The notes below the pieces were generated by a model. The model saw only the letters and a list, made by a program, of their open reading frames with translations, did not search any database and was not told the origin of the DNA. Shown piece by piece: positions 44,492 to 53,778 of a DNA stretch of 64,000 nucleotides (positions are counted from its first letter, which is position 1; every line of letters begins with the position of its first letter). The translations under genes and the position numbers were made by a program. Origin of the DNA: Granulosicoccus sp965214025 (lineage in GTDB: Bacteria > Pseudomonadota > Gammaproteobacteria > Granulosicoccales > Granulosicoccaceae); assembly GCA_965214025.1 (NCBI GenBank), contig CBDCAW010000027.1:62001-126000 (forward strand), read 5' to 3'.

Positions 44492-45708
44492 TCATGCACA
44501 CCCGGGTGGGCTCTCGGCGTGAAACTCGCAGCGCCACTCCACGGTGCCCACACCGATCATCCTCGCCAGCCGCGCAAGCTCTGCAGCCAACCGCTCGAGC
44601 CGCGATGGTGGCCATCGAACCGAAGTTTCGCGCCATAAGCGGCACACTTCCAGAACCCCCGTCCGGCGGTTCGCCCGCGCTTCAAGCCGACCCACGAACC
44701 GATCGCCCTCCAGAAGCGGGTACACATAGTAGCCATAGCGTCGCTTTGCCGCCGGCACGAAGATCTCGTTGGTGTAGTCGAAGCCGAACAGCCAGCGCAG
44801 CCGTCTGCGGTCACGCACGGCCGGGTCGAACGGGTTGATGATGCGCAACCGGGGACGTGGGTGGGTTCAGCGCTGCCAGCCTGGCCTGCAAGTCCGGCAC
44901 CGCCCGCAGGCATCGCTGCTCACCCTGCGCCGTGCCGACCATCACATCGCTTCCTCGATCAACGCCCGGGCCAGGCGCATCGGTAGTGCGTGCGAGCCAG
45001 TCACGCGCCTCTTGCAGATCGACGGCATCCCAAAAGCGTTGCAGGTCCCCTGCCGATGCGAACACGAGGCGCTCCAGGGCCGAACGGCACAGCCAGTCGA
45101 CCTGTTCCTGATCCGTCGGCGACTCGTTACGCACGGCCTGCGGAATCACCCGTTCGGCCAGATCATAGAACTTGATGAAGTGCTTTCGGTAGGCGGTAGC
45201 GAGCACACCGGCATGCCACAGGTAGTCCAGACCTCGCTTGTGCAACGGTCTCGACCACATCGCCTTTCCATTGCCGGCCGACTCGAAGGCACTGGTCGAC
45301 AAGGGGCCTTCGGCGGCCACCCGTTGCCGGATCACCGCCAGCTCCGTTGGCGTCGGTAAGCCGTGGCAGCCGGTGGACCGCTTGACCTGCGCTTCCTTGC
45401 GAGCGAACTGTCGTTGCCACCAGGGGTAACTGCTCATCGGCAGTACACAGGCATCGTGAGAGAAGTGCTCGAACACACCACGCCGCACGCCCAGGAGATC
45501 ATCCAGCATGGGTTCGCGGTAGTTCTGGTTACGGGCTCCACAGGATGTGGTGGTGGGCGCGAGTGATGTTCTGGATCGAATCGATCTGCACGAAACCCAG
45601 TTGTGCGACGAGGGCTTGCAGATTCAGCGGCCCCACCGGTGAATCTGCAAGCCCGACACTCGACAACCAGAGCCAGCGGGCCTCGCGATTGGATAGTGCA
45701 TGCAACAA
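44492..45708 (-). pseudogene. ycaQ: YcaQ-like winged-helix DNA glycosylase, two frameshifts
   Basis: Three consecutive frames encode one protein of the crosslink-repair glycosylase YcaQ family (DUF1006, winged helix). The N-terminal part has SNREARWLWLSSVG and LGFVQIDSIQNITRAHHHILWS; the middle starts RNQNYREPMLDDLLGVRRGVFEHFSHDACVLPM; the C-terminal part has INPFDPAVRDRRRLRWLFGFDY and PAAKRRYGYYV. Reading through needs removal of one base in the run at 45533-45535 and one in the run at 44851-44854. TTG 45708 after GAGGATG is the likely start. Real inactivation and assembly error are both possible. It is divergent from the FGGY kinase gene. Confidence 0.75.
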
Positions 45709-45751
45709 TACGTCATCATCCTCAGCCGAACAACACGGGAACTCCAGGATC

Positions 45752-47317
45752 ATGGCCATCGTAGCAGGCGCTGACTTCGGCACACAGAGCGTTCGTGTCA
45801 CCCTCATGGACACCACACAGCGTCTACCGCTGGGTACGGCGTCGAAACCACTCTCCGTGATGCGCTCGGCGGACGAGCCGTTGATGGCCATGCAGTCGCA
45901 CGACGAGCACATGCGTGCACTGGCCGGCGCGGTGCGGGCAGCCATTGCCGATGCCGGTATCGCAGGTGAGGACATCGAGGCCCTGGCTTGCGATACCACC
46001 GGCTCCACGGTGTTGTTCGTCGACGAGCGGTTGAAGCCAATTTACGACTACTACCTGTGGTGCGATCATCGTGCGCATCGCGAAGCGCTCGAGATCACCA
46101 GCGCCGCCCGCGAGCAGGGGCTGGAAGCCTTGAACTGGTGCGGTGGCAGCTACTCGCAGGAATGGGGCTACGCCAAGCTGCTGCATTTCCTGCGGCACAA
46201 CCCCGACCGGCGCGATCGTTTCGGCACGGCCATCGAACACTGCGACATGGTCGCTGCCACCTTGTGCGGCATCACACGCGTTGCCGAGCTGCCTCGCAGC
46301 GCCTGCGCCATGGGCCACAAGTGGATGTGGGGCGAAGCCTGGGGAGGGCTGCCGTCGCAGGCCTTCCTCACCTCGGTGGACCCGTTGCTCGAAGGCGTGA
46401 ACGAGCGGCTGGGCGGGCGCTACTCGACATCTGCCGAGGTTGCCGGTCATCTCAGCGAACACTGGGCAAGTCAACTCGGGTTACGTGCGGGCATCGTGGT
46501 CCCGGTCGGTGCGTTGGATGCGCACTGGGATGCGATCGGAAGCGGCTGCCAGCGCGGGGATATCGTGAATGTCGTCGGCACATCGACCTGCTTCATCGCA
46601 CTGGCCGACGCGGGCTGCGAGCCGATCGAGGGCGTTTCCGGTCTGGCCCGCGGCAGTGTCCATCCCGCGCTGACCGGTATCGAGGCCGGGCAGGCGGCCA
46701 CCGGCGACCTGTTCGATGCGATCGCCCGACGCGCCGGCACCACGCTGGCCGAGCTCAGCGACGGTTTCGAACACCGCCAGCCTGCCGGTACGGGGTTGTT
46801 GCGGGTTCCCTGGGATGCCGGCGATCGCACCGTGCTGGGCCGCTCGGACCTCGGCGGCATCACGCTGGGCTGGCATCTGGATCACGATGCGGCCGACGAA
46901 TTGCACGCCGCCATCGAGGGCATGGCCCTGCACGCACGAATCATCATCGAACGCATGCGCAGTGGTGGTGTGGCCTGCACCCGGGTAATCAATGCCGGCG
47001 GCATCCCGCAACGCAGCCAGGCGCTGAACCAGATCTATGCCGACGTGCTGGGTTGCGATGTACTGGTTCCGCGCACCTCACCGGTAGGCGTCGGTGCCTG
47101 CATCATGGCAGGGGCGGCACTGGGTGCGTTCGAGTCCGTCGAAGCCGGCCAGGCGCTCATATGCCCCGAGTTCCAGGCGGTGAATCCGCGACCCGCGGCG
47201 GTGGAGCGCTACGCTGACCTGTTCGACCTGTTCGAGGAGATCTACTTCGGCTTCGGCAACGGGCAAGCTCTCAACGCGGCCAGGGTATTGCCGGCACTAC
47301 ACGCTCTGCGGCATTGA
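45752..47317 (+). CDS. Ribulokinase-like FGGY carbohydrate kinase
   Basis: A 521-residue sugar kinase. N-terminal FGGY domain with phosphate-binding GADFGTQSVRVTLMD and CDTTGSTV; the AraB-type blocks GGSYSQEWGYAKLLH, MGHKWMWGEAWGGLPS and GALDAHWDAIGSG; C-terminal domain with VGTSTCF and NAGGIPQRSQALNQIYADVLG. These blocks match L-ribulokinase more closely than xylulokinase or glycerol kinase. ATG 45752 is chosen; the open frame to 45545 overlaps ycaQ. It phosphorylates a ketopentose or related polyol. No arabinose isomerase or epimerase gene is linked. Confidence 0.85.
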   Translation: MAIVAGADFGTQSVRVTLMDTTQRLPLGTASKPLSVMRSADEPLMAMQSHDEHMRALAGAVRAAIADAGIAGEDIEALACDTTGSTVLFVDERLKPIYDYYLWCDHRAHREALEITSAAREQGLEALNWCGGSYSQEWGYAKLLHFLRHNPDRRDRFGTAIEHCDMVAATLCGITRVAELPRSACAMGHKWMWGEAWGGLPSQAFLTSVDPLLEGVNERLGGRYSTSAEVAGHLSEHWASQLGLRAGIVVPVGALDAHWDAIGSGCQRGDIVNVVGTSTCFIALADAGCEPIEGVSGLARGSVHPALTGIEAGQAATGDLFDAIARRAGTTLAELSDGFEHRQPAGTGLLRVPWDAGDRTVLGRSDLGGITLGWHLDHDAADELHAAIEGMALHARIIIERMRSGGVACTRVINAGGIPQRSQALNQIYADVLGCDVLVPRTSPVGVGACIMAGAALGAFESVEAGQALICPEFQAVNPRPAAVERYADLFDLFEEIYFGFGNGQALNAARVLPALHALRH

Positions 47318-47326
47318 CGGAAACGG

Positions 47327-48013
47327 TTACTGCACCCGCGTCAGCAACTGACCCACCCCTTCGATGGATGCCAGCAGTTCGTCGGCGCGCTGCACCGGCC
47401 CGACCCCCGAAGGCGTGCCGGTCAGGATCACGTCGCCCGCGGCCAGCTCGAACAGGCCGGACAGATAGGCGATGATCTCCGGCGCCTTCCAGATCATCTG
47501 GTCCAGATTGCCAGACTGGCGCAACTCGCCATTCACCAACAGCTCGATCTTGCCCTTCGCGGGGTGACCGATGGCATCCACGGGTTGCAGTTCGCCACAC
47601 GGAGCTGAATGCTCGAACGCCTTGCCGATCTCCCATGGGCGCCCCGCCTTCTTGCACTCACCTTGCAGATCACGGCGCGTCATGTCGAGCGAAACCGCGT
47701 AGCCGTAAATCTTTCCAGGCGCGTCCTCGAGTGCGATATCACTACCACCGCTCGCCAGTGCCACGAGCAGTTCGACCTCATGGTGAACGTCACGGGAGCG
47801 GGACGGGTACGGAAACGGCGCACCATGCGTGAGCAGATTGTCGGGGTTCTTCTGGAAGAAGAAAGGCTCTTCCCGGTCGGGGTTGCCGCCCATCTCGATC
47901 GTATGGGCCGCGTAATTGCGACCCACGCAATAGACACGACGAACGGGGAACAGGGCTTCGGTGCCGTGTACCGGCAACGTGGCTTGCGACGCGGGTTCGA
48001 TGACGAAGTTCAT
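47327..48013 (-). CDS. Fumarylacetoacetate hydrolase family protein (fumarylpyruvate hydrolase-like)
   Basis: A 228-residue FAH-fold C-C hydrolase. The start VRRVYCVGRNYAAHTIEMG followed by EPFFFQKNPDNL, the metal-binding HHEVELLVALASGG, GYAVSLDMTRRDLQ and GDVILTGTPSGVGPV is typical of the 225-235-residue fumarylpyruvate hydrolases of the gentisate pathway. ATG 48013 matches the family; the frame upstream to 48196 is basic shadow sequence. No gentisate dioxygenase is present, so the pathway assignment is only by family. It is convergent with the kinase gene. Confidence 0.85.
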   Translation of the reverse strand: MNFVIEPASQATLPVHGTEALFPVRRVYCVGRNYAAHTIEMGGNPDREEPFFFQKNPDNLLTHGAPFPYPSRSRDVHHEVELLVALASGGSDIALEDAPGKIYGYAVSLDMTRRDLQGECKKAGRPWEIGKAFEHSAPCGELQPVDAIGHPAKGKIELLVNGELRQSGNLDQMIWKAPEIIAYLSGLFELAAGDVILTGTPSGVGPVQRADELLASIEGVGQLLTRVQ

Positions 48014-48411
48014 GTCTCTGTGCTTGCTTCCATGGGCTTGTCGGAAAAAGGCCGAACGGCGTGGTACAGGCAGGCCGGGAGGGCTTGCCGGGAAGATGTC
48101 GATGCTGCCAAGCATAGCGCTTCGAGGACGACGTCGCGAGAAGGAGGCGACACCGTCGTGCGAGCGACGAGCCTGCCACCTTAGCCTTCGGCGCACGAGC
48201 AGCCACTCGGACTGGGCCGTCGTCCCGCACGCTCGCAGTCAGACCGTTTGGTACAGTAATCGGAACCCTGTCACGGTTTGAGTCAGGCAAGACTACGCTA
48301 ACCGGCCCCCTGGTACCTTTGGCCCACAGGAATCAACCCGAGCAAGCCGTACACTTCTCGGCTACACAAGATCAGGCCCTGTTCCATACTTTCCAAAAAG
48401 GAGTTATTCGA
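48014..48411. other. Divergent intergenic region, FAH gene / symporter pair
   Basis: About 400 bp with no recognised gene. It should contain promoters for the FAH gene (minus) and the DUF4212-symporter pair (plus). The open frame for the latter extends to 48319, but a clear AAGGAG at about 48398 marks TTG 48412 as the start. No operator or terminator could be supported. Confidence 0.3.
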
Positions 48412-48669
48412 TTGAGCAACACCCCTGCACAGGATTACTGGGCAGCCAACAAGCGACTGCTGGCTGGCTGCCTCATCGTCTGGGCACTCGTGTCCTTTGG
48501 CTTCGGCATCATATTACGGCCCCTGCTGGCCGGCATCACGATCGGTGGAACTGACCTGGGCTTCTGGTTCGCTCAGCAAGGGTCGATCCTCGTCTTCATT
48601 CTCATCATCTTCTTCTACGCGTTCCGCATGAACTCGCTGGACAAGAAATTCAACTTCGACGAGGAATAG
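48412..48669 (+). CDS. DUF4212 small subunit of a sodium:solute symporter
   Basis: An 85-residue membrane protein with two hydrophobic helices, starting SNTPAQDYWAANKRLL and containing FGFGIILRPLL and DLGFWFAQQGS, the standard DUF4212 pattern. It ends FYAFRMNSLDKKFNFDEE. TTG 48412 follows AAGGAG at nine bases. DUF4212 proteins are encoded directly before an ActP-like symporter and are thought to be its small subunit; here the symporter follows after eight bases. Confidence 0.88.
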   Translation: MSNTPAQDYWAANKRLLAGCLIVWALVSFGFGIILRPLLAGITIGGTDLGFWFAQQGSILVFILIIFFYAFRMNSLDKKFNFDEE

Positions 48670-48677
48670 AGCTACCA

Positions 48678-50455
48678 ATGGATCAGTACACACTCAATCT
48701 GTTGTTCGTCGGCGGATCATTCGCCATCTACATGGGCATCGCCCTGTGGGCACGGGCCGCCAGCACATCTGACTTCTACGCCGCCGGGCGCGGCATACAC
48801 CCCGTTACCAACGGCATGGCAACCGCGGCCGACTGGATGTCAGCCGCCTCGTTCATCTCCATGGCGGGCCTGATCGCCTTCACCGGTTACGACAACTCCA
48901 GCTTCCTGATGGGTTGGACCGGCGGCTACGTGCTGCTGGCTCTGTTGCTGGCACCGTACCTGCGCAAGTTCGGCAAGTTCACCGTGCCGGAGTTCATCGG
49001 TGATCGCTTCTACAGCAAGACCGCCCGCATGGTCGGAGTGCTTTGCCTGATCGTCGCCTCGATAACGTACGTCATCGGGCAGATGACAGGTGTCGGCATC
49101 GCCTTCAGCCGCTTCCTGGAAGTGCAGAACGACACCGGGCTGTACATCGGAGCAGCCGTGGTGTTCTTCTACGCGGTGCTCGGTGGCATGAAGGGCGTAA
49201 CCTATACCCAGGTTGCCCAGTACTGTGTGCTGATCCTCGCCTACACGGTGCCAGCCATCTTCATTTCCCTGCAACTTACCGGCGTCGCCCTGCCACCGCT
49301 GGGCCTGTTCTCGGAGCACACCAGTTCAGGAATGCCACTGCTGACCAAGCTGGACCAGATCGTCACCGATCTCGGTTTTGCCTCCTACACGGCTCACCAT
49401 CAGAGCACGCTGAACATGGTGCTGTTCACCCTGGCGCTTATGATCGGTACTGCCGGCCTGCCGCACGTGATCATTCGCTTCTTCACCGTACCGAAGGTCG
49501 CCGACGCCCGCTGGTCGGCCGGCTGGGCACTGATCTTCATCGCACTGCTCTATCTCACCGCTCCGGCAGTGGGTGCGATGGCACGGCTCAACCTGATGAC
49601 CACCATCTACCCCGACGGCATGCAAGGCGAGGCGATGCAGTACGAGCAACGGCCGGACTGGATGAAGAACTGGGAAGTGACCGGTCTGTTGGCATTCGAA
49701 GACAAGAACGGCGATGGCAGGATGCAGTTCTACAACGACGAGAACACCGACTTCGCCGCCACCGCGGAGGCCGCCGGCTGGCAAGGGTTCCGAGCTCACG
49801 GTCAACCAGGACATCATCGTGCTGGCCAATCCGGAAATCGCTGCTCTGCCGGGTTGGGTCATCGCACCTCGTGGCTGCCGGTCGGTCTGGCGGCTGCCCT
49901 GTCCACCGCTGCCGGGTTGCTGCTGGCCATCTCCGGATCGGTCAGTCACGATCTGGTCAAGGGGTGCCATCAAGCCGAACATATCGGAAAAGGGGGGAAC
50001 TGCTCGCGGCGCGTATCGCGATGGCCGTGACCATCGGGGTGGCCACCTGGCTAGGGTTGAATCCACCCGGTTTCGCCGCGCAAACCGTGGCGCTCGCGTT
50101 CGGTCTGGCAGCCGCCTCGATATTCCCGGTGCTGATGATGGGTATCTTCTCGACACGTGTGAACAATCACGGCGCCGTGGCGGGTATGCTCGCGGGCTTG
50201 CTGTTAACGCTGTTCTACATCTTCATCTACAAGGGCTGGTTCTTCATTCCGGGCACGAACTGGTTCCCGGACGATGCCGACAATTGGGTCTTCGGGGTGT
50301 CTCCGCTGTCGGTCGGGTCCATAGGTGCACTGTTGAACTTCGGCGTGGCCTACGCCGTGTCGTACGCCACCAAGGCGCCGCCACAGGAAATTCAGGAGCT
50401 GGTGGAGAGCATTCGCGTACCACGCGGAGCTTCAGGCGCTTCAGCAGCTCACTAA
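48678..50455 (+). pseudogene. ActP-like sodium:solute symporter large subunit, five frameshifts
   Basis: A DUF4212-associated solute:sodium symporter (acetate/pyruvate-type SSS family). The first 370 residues are intact: FYAAGRGIHPVTNGMATAADWMSAASF, TGGYVLLALLLAPYLRKFG, LGGMKGVTYTQVAQY, GTAGLPHVIIRFF. After GWQG the protein continues only if single extra bases are removed at 49788-49789, 49867-49868, 49882-49883, 49961-49964 and 49992-49997. The restored text reads SELTVNQDIIVLANPEI, AAALSTAAGLLLAISGSVSHDL, IKPNISEKG and LLAARIAMAVTIGVATWLG, then runs cleanly to TAA 50453-50455. As given, translation ends at 50030 with a nonsense tail. All five are insertions within about 210 bp. Confidence 0.82.
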
Positions 50456-50545
50456 GCATCTGACAGGAACTTCCTGCAGTATCAACACGGTTCCGTCCGG
50501 CATCGATCGCCGGTCGGAACCTTGCTCGCCAACTCCCAACCGCTC

Positions 50546-51112
50546 ATGCTGGTTCATCTGATCACGTCACTTGTAGTTACCGCCATCGTCTTGCTGATGG
50601 TGTGGGCAATCTACAAGACCCGCTCGAAACGCATGCCCGGTGGCATGTACCCTCTGGTTGCGGCGATCAGCATCATCGCCTACGGTATCTACACCGAATA
50701 CAGCTGGGAGTCGCGCACGCTCTCGCAGATGCCGGAAAGCATCCGCGTCGTGCACGAGATCAGTCGCCCATCCGTGTTCTCGCCCTGGGCCTATCTGATA
50801 CCCCGCACCTCTCAACTCTCCCTGATCGACAGTGCGGCCCTGCGCACCAACGAGAAACAACCCGGCCTGATCATGACGGACCTGCTGATCATGCAGCGGC
50901 TGTACCCGACCGTGCGCCTACCCATGATGATCGACTGTCAGAAGAACGCTCGTGCGGACCTGCAAGCCGATCAGCGCTTCACCGAAGGTGGGCTACCCGA
51001 AGGCGTGGAATGGGTGTCTTTGAAACCGGACCACGTGTTGCTGAAGGCTGCGTGCGAGCCGGATACCGATCCGCCTCTCGACGTGACACAGCTCACGGTC
51101 TCGGGAGCGTAA
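50546..51112 (+). CDS. Hypothetical membrane-anchored protein
   Basis: A 188-residue protein I do not recognise. Two hydrophobic segments (about residues 2-22 and 33-53, separated by a basic TRSKR loop) are followed by a soluble, probably periplasmic, domain of about 130 residues containing SRPSVFSPWAYLIPRTSQLSLID and two cysteines. ATG 50546 is preferred to TTG 50522. It follows the symporter gene by 90 bp in the same direction, so a link to that transporter is possible but unproven. Confidence 0.6.
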   Translation: MLVHLITSLVVTAIVLLMVWAIYKTRSKRMPGGMYPLVAAISIIAYGIYTEYSWESRTLSQMPESIRVVHEISRPSVFSPWAYLIPRTSQLSLIDSAALRTNEKQPGLIMTDLLIMQRLYPTVRLPMMIDCQKNARADLQADQRFTEGGLPEGVEWVSLKPDHVLLKAACEPDTDPPLDVTQLTVSGA

Positions 51113-51201
51113 ACGACCTCGATGCACTTCACGGTCTTCGCTGTAGGCAGGACCTGAACACAGCTCGCACTCTTCTTCGCGCAAACGACTTTGAGCGCAG
51201 C

Positions 51202-52515
51202 TCAGCTCTCTCCGGCAAGCCTCGAGCGCGCTTCTACAGCGCGGGCTAGCAACAGCAAACACATCAGAACAAGCATGGCACCGGCGAACAGATAGGCTCC
51301 AATGCCGCTCCAAGCCACGGAGGAAAGCAACAAGGCGAGTATCGGTGGCCCCACGAAGTTTCCCAGGTTACCGAACTGCACCAGAGCGCCGTTCACCAGT
51401 GTGATGTCCGGGTCGCCACTACCGAAGATATCCGGTAGCGAGCCGATGATGCCGGCAGGCAATAGACCCAGCATCAGAAAGACCATGAGGCTCAGGGGGA
51501 TCGCTGCCGCGCCGTGGGCAGGCAGAAGGCCGAGACTGGCTCCCAGCACGAGCAGCACGATCGCGGCAGCACGCACCATGCGCCACGGCCGTATCTGCCG
51601 TTTCAACAGCCACAAGGCGCCCAGGGTTCCCAGCAGCGAACAACCTGGCAACATGAATCCGAGCAGGAACACATGCCCGGGCGTGTCGCTGAGCATGTTC
51701 GGTAGAACGCTCACCAGTGCCACGAACAGCAATGTGTAGCCCGAAAAGGTGAGCGGGACGATCAACAGGCGCGGAGTCGACAGCAGACGCCATTGCGCAG
51801 CTGCTACCCGATGCCAGCTCATCGAGCCCGGCGCGCGCCCACTCGCCTCCCTGCCCGACTTGGTGTCTGTCTTGTCAGGCTGCGCATCGACGCGTGCAAT
51901 GGAAGCTTGCGAGTGGCCGGCCAATGGAGCACCGGCTGGCTGCACGGCCTGCGGCCTGACGGGAAACCGTCTGGATGCGAATAATACGCCCGACAACAGC
52001 AGTGCATGCAGGATGGCGAAGCCACGCCACCCGGCCAGTGCGAGCATCGCCGGGGCAGTCAGTGCCACGATGATGAAGGTCAGCGTGAAGTAGCAGCTCC
52101 AGAGCGTCATGACGCGGGAGCGATCCTGGCTGGCCGCCAGGCTGAGCATCAGCGTGGGCACAGCAACCACGATCGCCATGTGACCGACGCTCTCGATCAG
52201 GCGGGCGACCAGTAACGCCGTATAGCCACTGCCGAGCAACGGTAACAGCGCCCCCACGATAGACAGCATAAGCCCTGCATGCAGCGTGCGCACCAGGCCG
52301 GTGCGTTGGCAGAGGGCACCGGCGAAGGTGCCTCCCACAGCACCAAGGGCACCCACGACCGACAACAGCAGAGCCTGTTGCAGGGCGCTCATGGAGGTGA
52401 TTTCCGAGAGCCCTGGCAGCATCCACGGAATCTTCGCGTACTGGCAGGCCGCCAGTGTACCGGCCAGGAACAGCAGCGCGATCAGCCGCCAGGGGGTCCG
52501 TTCGGGTATCGACAC
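51202..52515 (-). CDS. Major facilitator superfamily transporter
   Basis: A 437-residue permease with about 12 hydrophobic helices in two halves, separated by a polar loop around residues 205-245 (rich in Gln/Ala/Asp/Ser). The first half has GTFAGALCQRTGLVRTLHAGL, the place of the MFS loop 2-3 motif, in degenerate form. GTG 52515 overlaps the stop of the upstream OsmC gene (TAGTG). The substrate is unknown; it looks like the CynX/NimT-type or drug-efflux MFS groups, without a decisive motif. Confidence 0.8.
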   Translation of the reverse strand: MSIPERTPWRLIALLFLAGTLAACQYAKIPWMLPGLSEITSMSALQQALLLSVVGALGAVGGTFAGALCQRTGLVRTLHAGLMLSIVGALLPLLGSGYTALLVARLIESVGHMAIVVAVPTLMLSLAASQDRSRVMTLWSCYFTLTFIIVALTAPAMLALAGWRGFAILHALLLSGVLFASRRFPVRPQAVQPAGAPLAGHSQASIARVDAQPDKTDTKSGREASGRAPGSMSWHRVAAAQWRLLSTPRLLIVPLTFSGYTLLFVALVSVLPNMLSDTPGHVFLLGFMLPGCSLLGTLGALWLLKRQIRPWRMVRAAAIVLLVLGASLGLLPAHGAAAIPLSLMVFLMLGLLPAGIIGSLPDIFGSGDPDITLVNGALVQFGNLGNFVGPPILALLLSSVAWSGIGAYLFAGAMLVLMCLLLLARAVEARSRLAGES

Positions 52516-52979
52516 TACAAGACCGGCTCACACAGAATCTCGGTCTTCACCGAATTGGCGATGAAGCAGGCTTCGTGAGCTGCGTGATGCAGACTTTCAA
52601 GCTCTGCAGCCGCGGCTTGCCGCGTTGCACCGAAGACCACCGCCGGATGTAGCGTGACCCGGGTGATGGCCCATTGCCCATCGGCGTTCTTCGCCATCAC
52701 CCCGACCGCCTCGTCGGTATAGCGCAGCACCTCGAACCCTCGATCACGCGCCTTGTGCAAAAACCACAGCATGTGGCAGCTCGACAAGGAAGCGACGAAC
52801 GCCTCCTCCGGATCAACCGCCGCGGCATCCGACCAGGGTTCGGGTACCACAGCGGGCGATGACGAACCGGCCAGTTCCACGCCGCCGTCGAACCGCAACA
52901 CATGACGCCGACTGTAGCGGTTGTTGCCGAAATCGCCATCGTCGAGCGACCAGAGGAGTTCGATGATGTGTGTGGACAT
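52515..52979 (-). CDS. OsmC-family peroxide/redox protein
   Basis: A 154-residue OsmC/Ohr-fold protein that reduces hydroperoxides with a cysteine pair. The first cysteine is in SLSSCHMLWFL near residue 68, the second in HEACFIANSVKTEI near 139. The start NRYSRRHVLRFDGGVELAGSSSP and the DPEEAFVASLSSCH block are typical of OsmC-like members that are neither Ohr nor classical OsmC. It is encoded four bases after the LivF-like gene and overlaps the MFS gene, so it is likely co-transcribed with the ABC importer. Confidence 0.88.
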   Translation of the reverse strand: MSTHIIELLWSLDDGDFGNNRYSRRHVLRFDGGVELAGSSSPAVVPEPWSDAAAVDPEEAFVASLSSCHMLWFLHKARDRGFEVLRYTDEAVGVMAKNADGQWAITRVTLHPAVVFGATRQAAAAELESLHHAAHEACFIANSVKTEILCEPVL

Positions 52980-52983
52980 GCGC

Positions 52984-53778
52984 TCAGACCGAAAGATAGG
53001 CGTCTCTGATCTCGGGCTGTGCCTCGAGATCGGCCATGGTGCCGTCGAAGCGGTGCGTGCCGCCCTCGATGATCACCGCCCGATCGGCCACGATACGCGC
53101 GAAGTGCAGGTTCTGCTCGGACAGAATCACCGGCAGCCCTTCGGACTTCAACCTCAGAATCGTTCTGGCCAGTTGCTCGACGATGACCGGCGCGATGCCT
53201 TCCGACGGCTCGTCAAGCAGCAACAACCGCGGATTGCCCATCAGGGTACGGGCAATACTCAGCATCTGCTGTTCACCGCCCGACAAGGCCTTGCCCCGGT
53301 TGTGCCGCCGCTCGGCCAGGTTGGGGAACAGGTCGAACAGCAGCTCCTCGGTCCACTCGGGTACACCCTCGCGCGCCGGCTGCCGCCCCACTTCCAGGTT
53401 CTCCAGGATCGTCAGGTCCGTGAAGATGCGCCGCTCCTCCGGCACGTAACCGACACCGAGCCGAGCGACACGGTGCGGTGCCAGACGCGTCAGCTCACGA
53501 CCTTCGAAGGTGATCCTGCCGGATTGCGGGCGCACCAGCTGCATGATCGACTTGAGCGTGGTGGTCTTGCCGGCACCGTTACGCCCCAGCAGAGAGACGA
53601 CTTCCCCGGCAGATATCGACAGTGACAGGTCGTTGAGGATATGCGCCTTGCCGTAGAAACTGTTGATCGCCTCCACGCTCAGTACGGCAGCCTCTGCAGC
53701 TTCTGTGGCTTCTGTGGCTTCTGTGGCTTCTGTGGCTTCCACAGCTTCTGGCCCGAGAGTATCGTGCGGCCGAGGCAT
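52984..53778 (-). CDS. livF: LivF-like ABC transporter ATP-binding protein with an EAT-repeat N-terminus
   Basis: A 264-residue ATPase of the branched-chain amino acid/urea-type importer. Walker A GRNGAGKTT, YVPEERRIFTDLTILENLEVG, signature LSGGEQQM, Walker B LLLLDEPSEGIAP, switch region VILSEQNLHFA. The family domain begins at about residue 34 (LSVEAINSFYGKAHIL). The first 33 residues are an added Glu-Ala-Thr repeat tail encoded by a 9-bp tandem repeat and are not a family feature; a later start is not obvious because the ATG overlaps the LivG stop (TGATG). Confidence 0.9.
   Translation of the reverse strand: MPRPHDTLGPEAVEATEATEATEATEAAEAAVLSVEAINSFYGKAHILNDLSLSISAGEVVSLLGRNGAGKTTTLKSIMQLVRPQSGRITFEGRELTRLAPHRVARLGVGYVPEERRIFTDLTILENLEVGRQPAREGVPEWTEELLFDLFPNLAERRHNRGKALSGGEQQMLSIARTLMGNPRLLLLDEPSEGIAPVIVEQLARTILRLKSEGLPVILSEQNLHFARIVADRAVIIEGGTHRFDGTMADLEAQPEIRDAYLSV
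53701..53736. repeat. 9-bp coding tandem repeat, four perfect units
   Basis: Unit TTCTGTGGC, four perfect copies, flanked by diverged copies (TTCCACAGC after it, CTCTGCAGC before it). On the minus strand it encodes Glu-Ala-Thr repeats at the N-terminus of the LivF-like ATPase. Confidence 0.9.
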
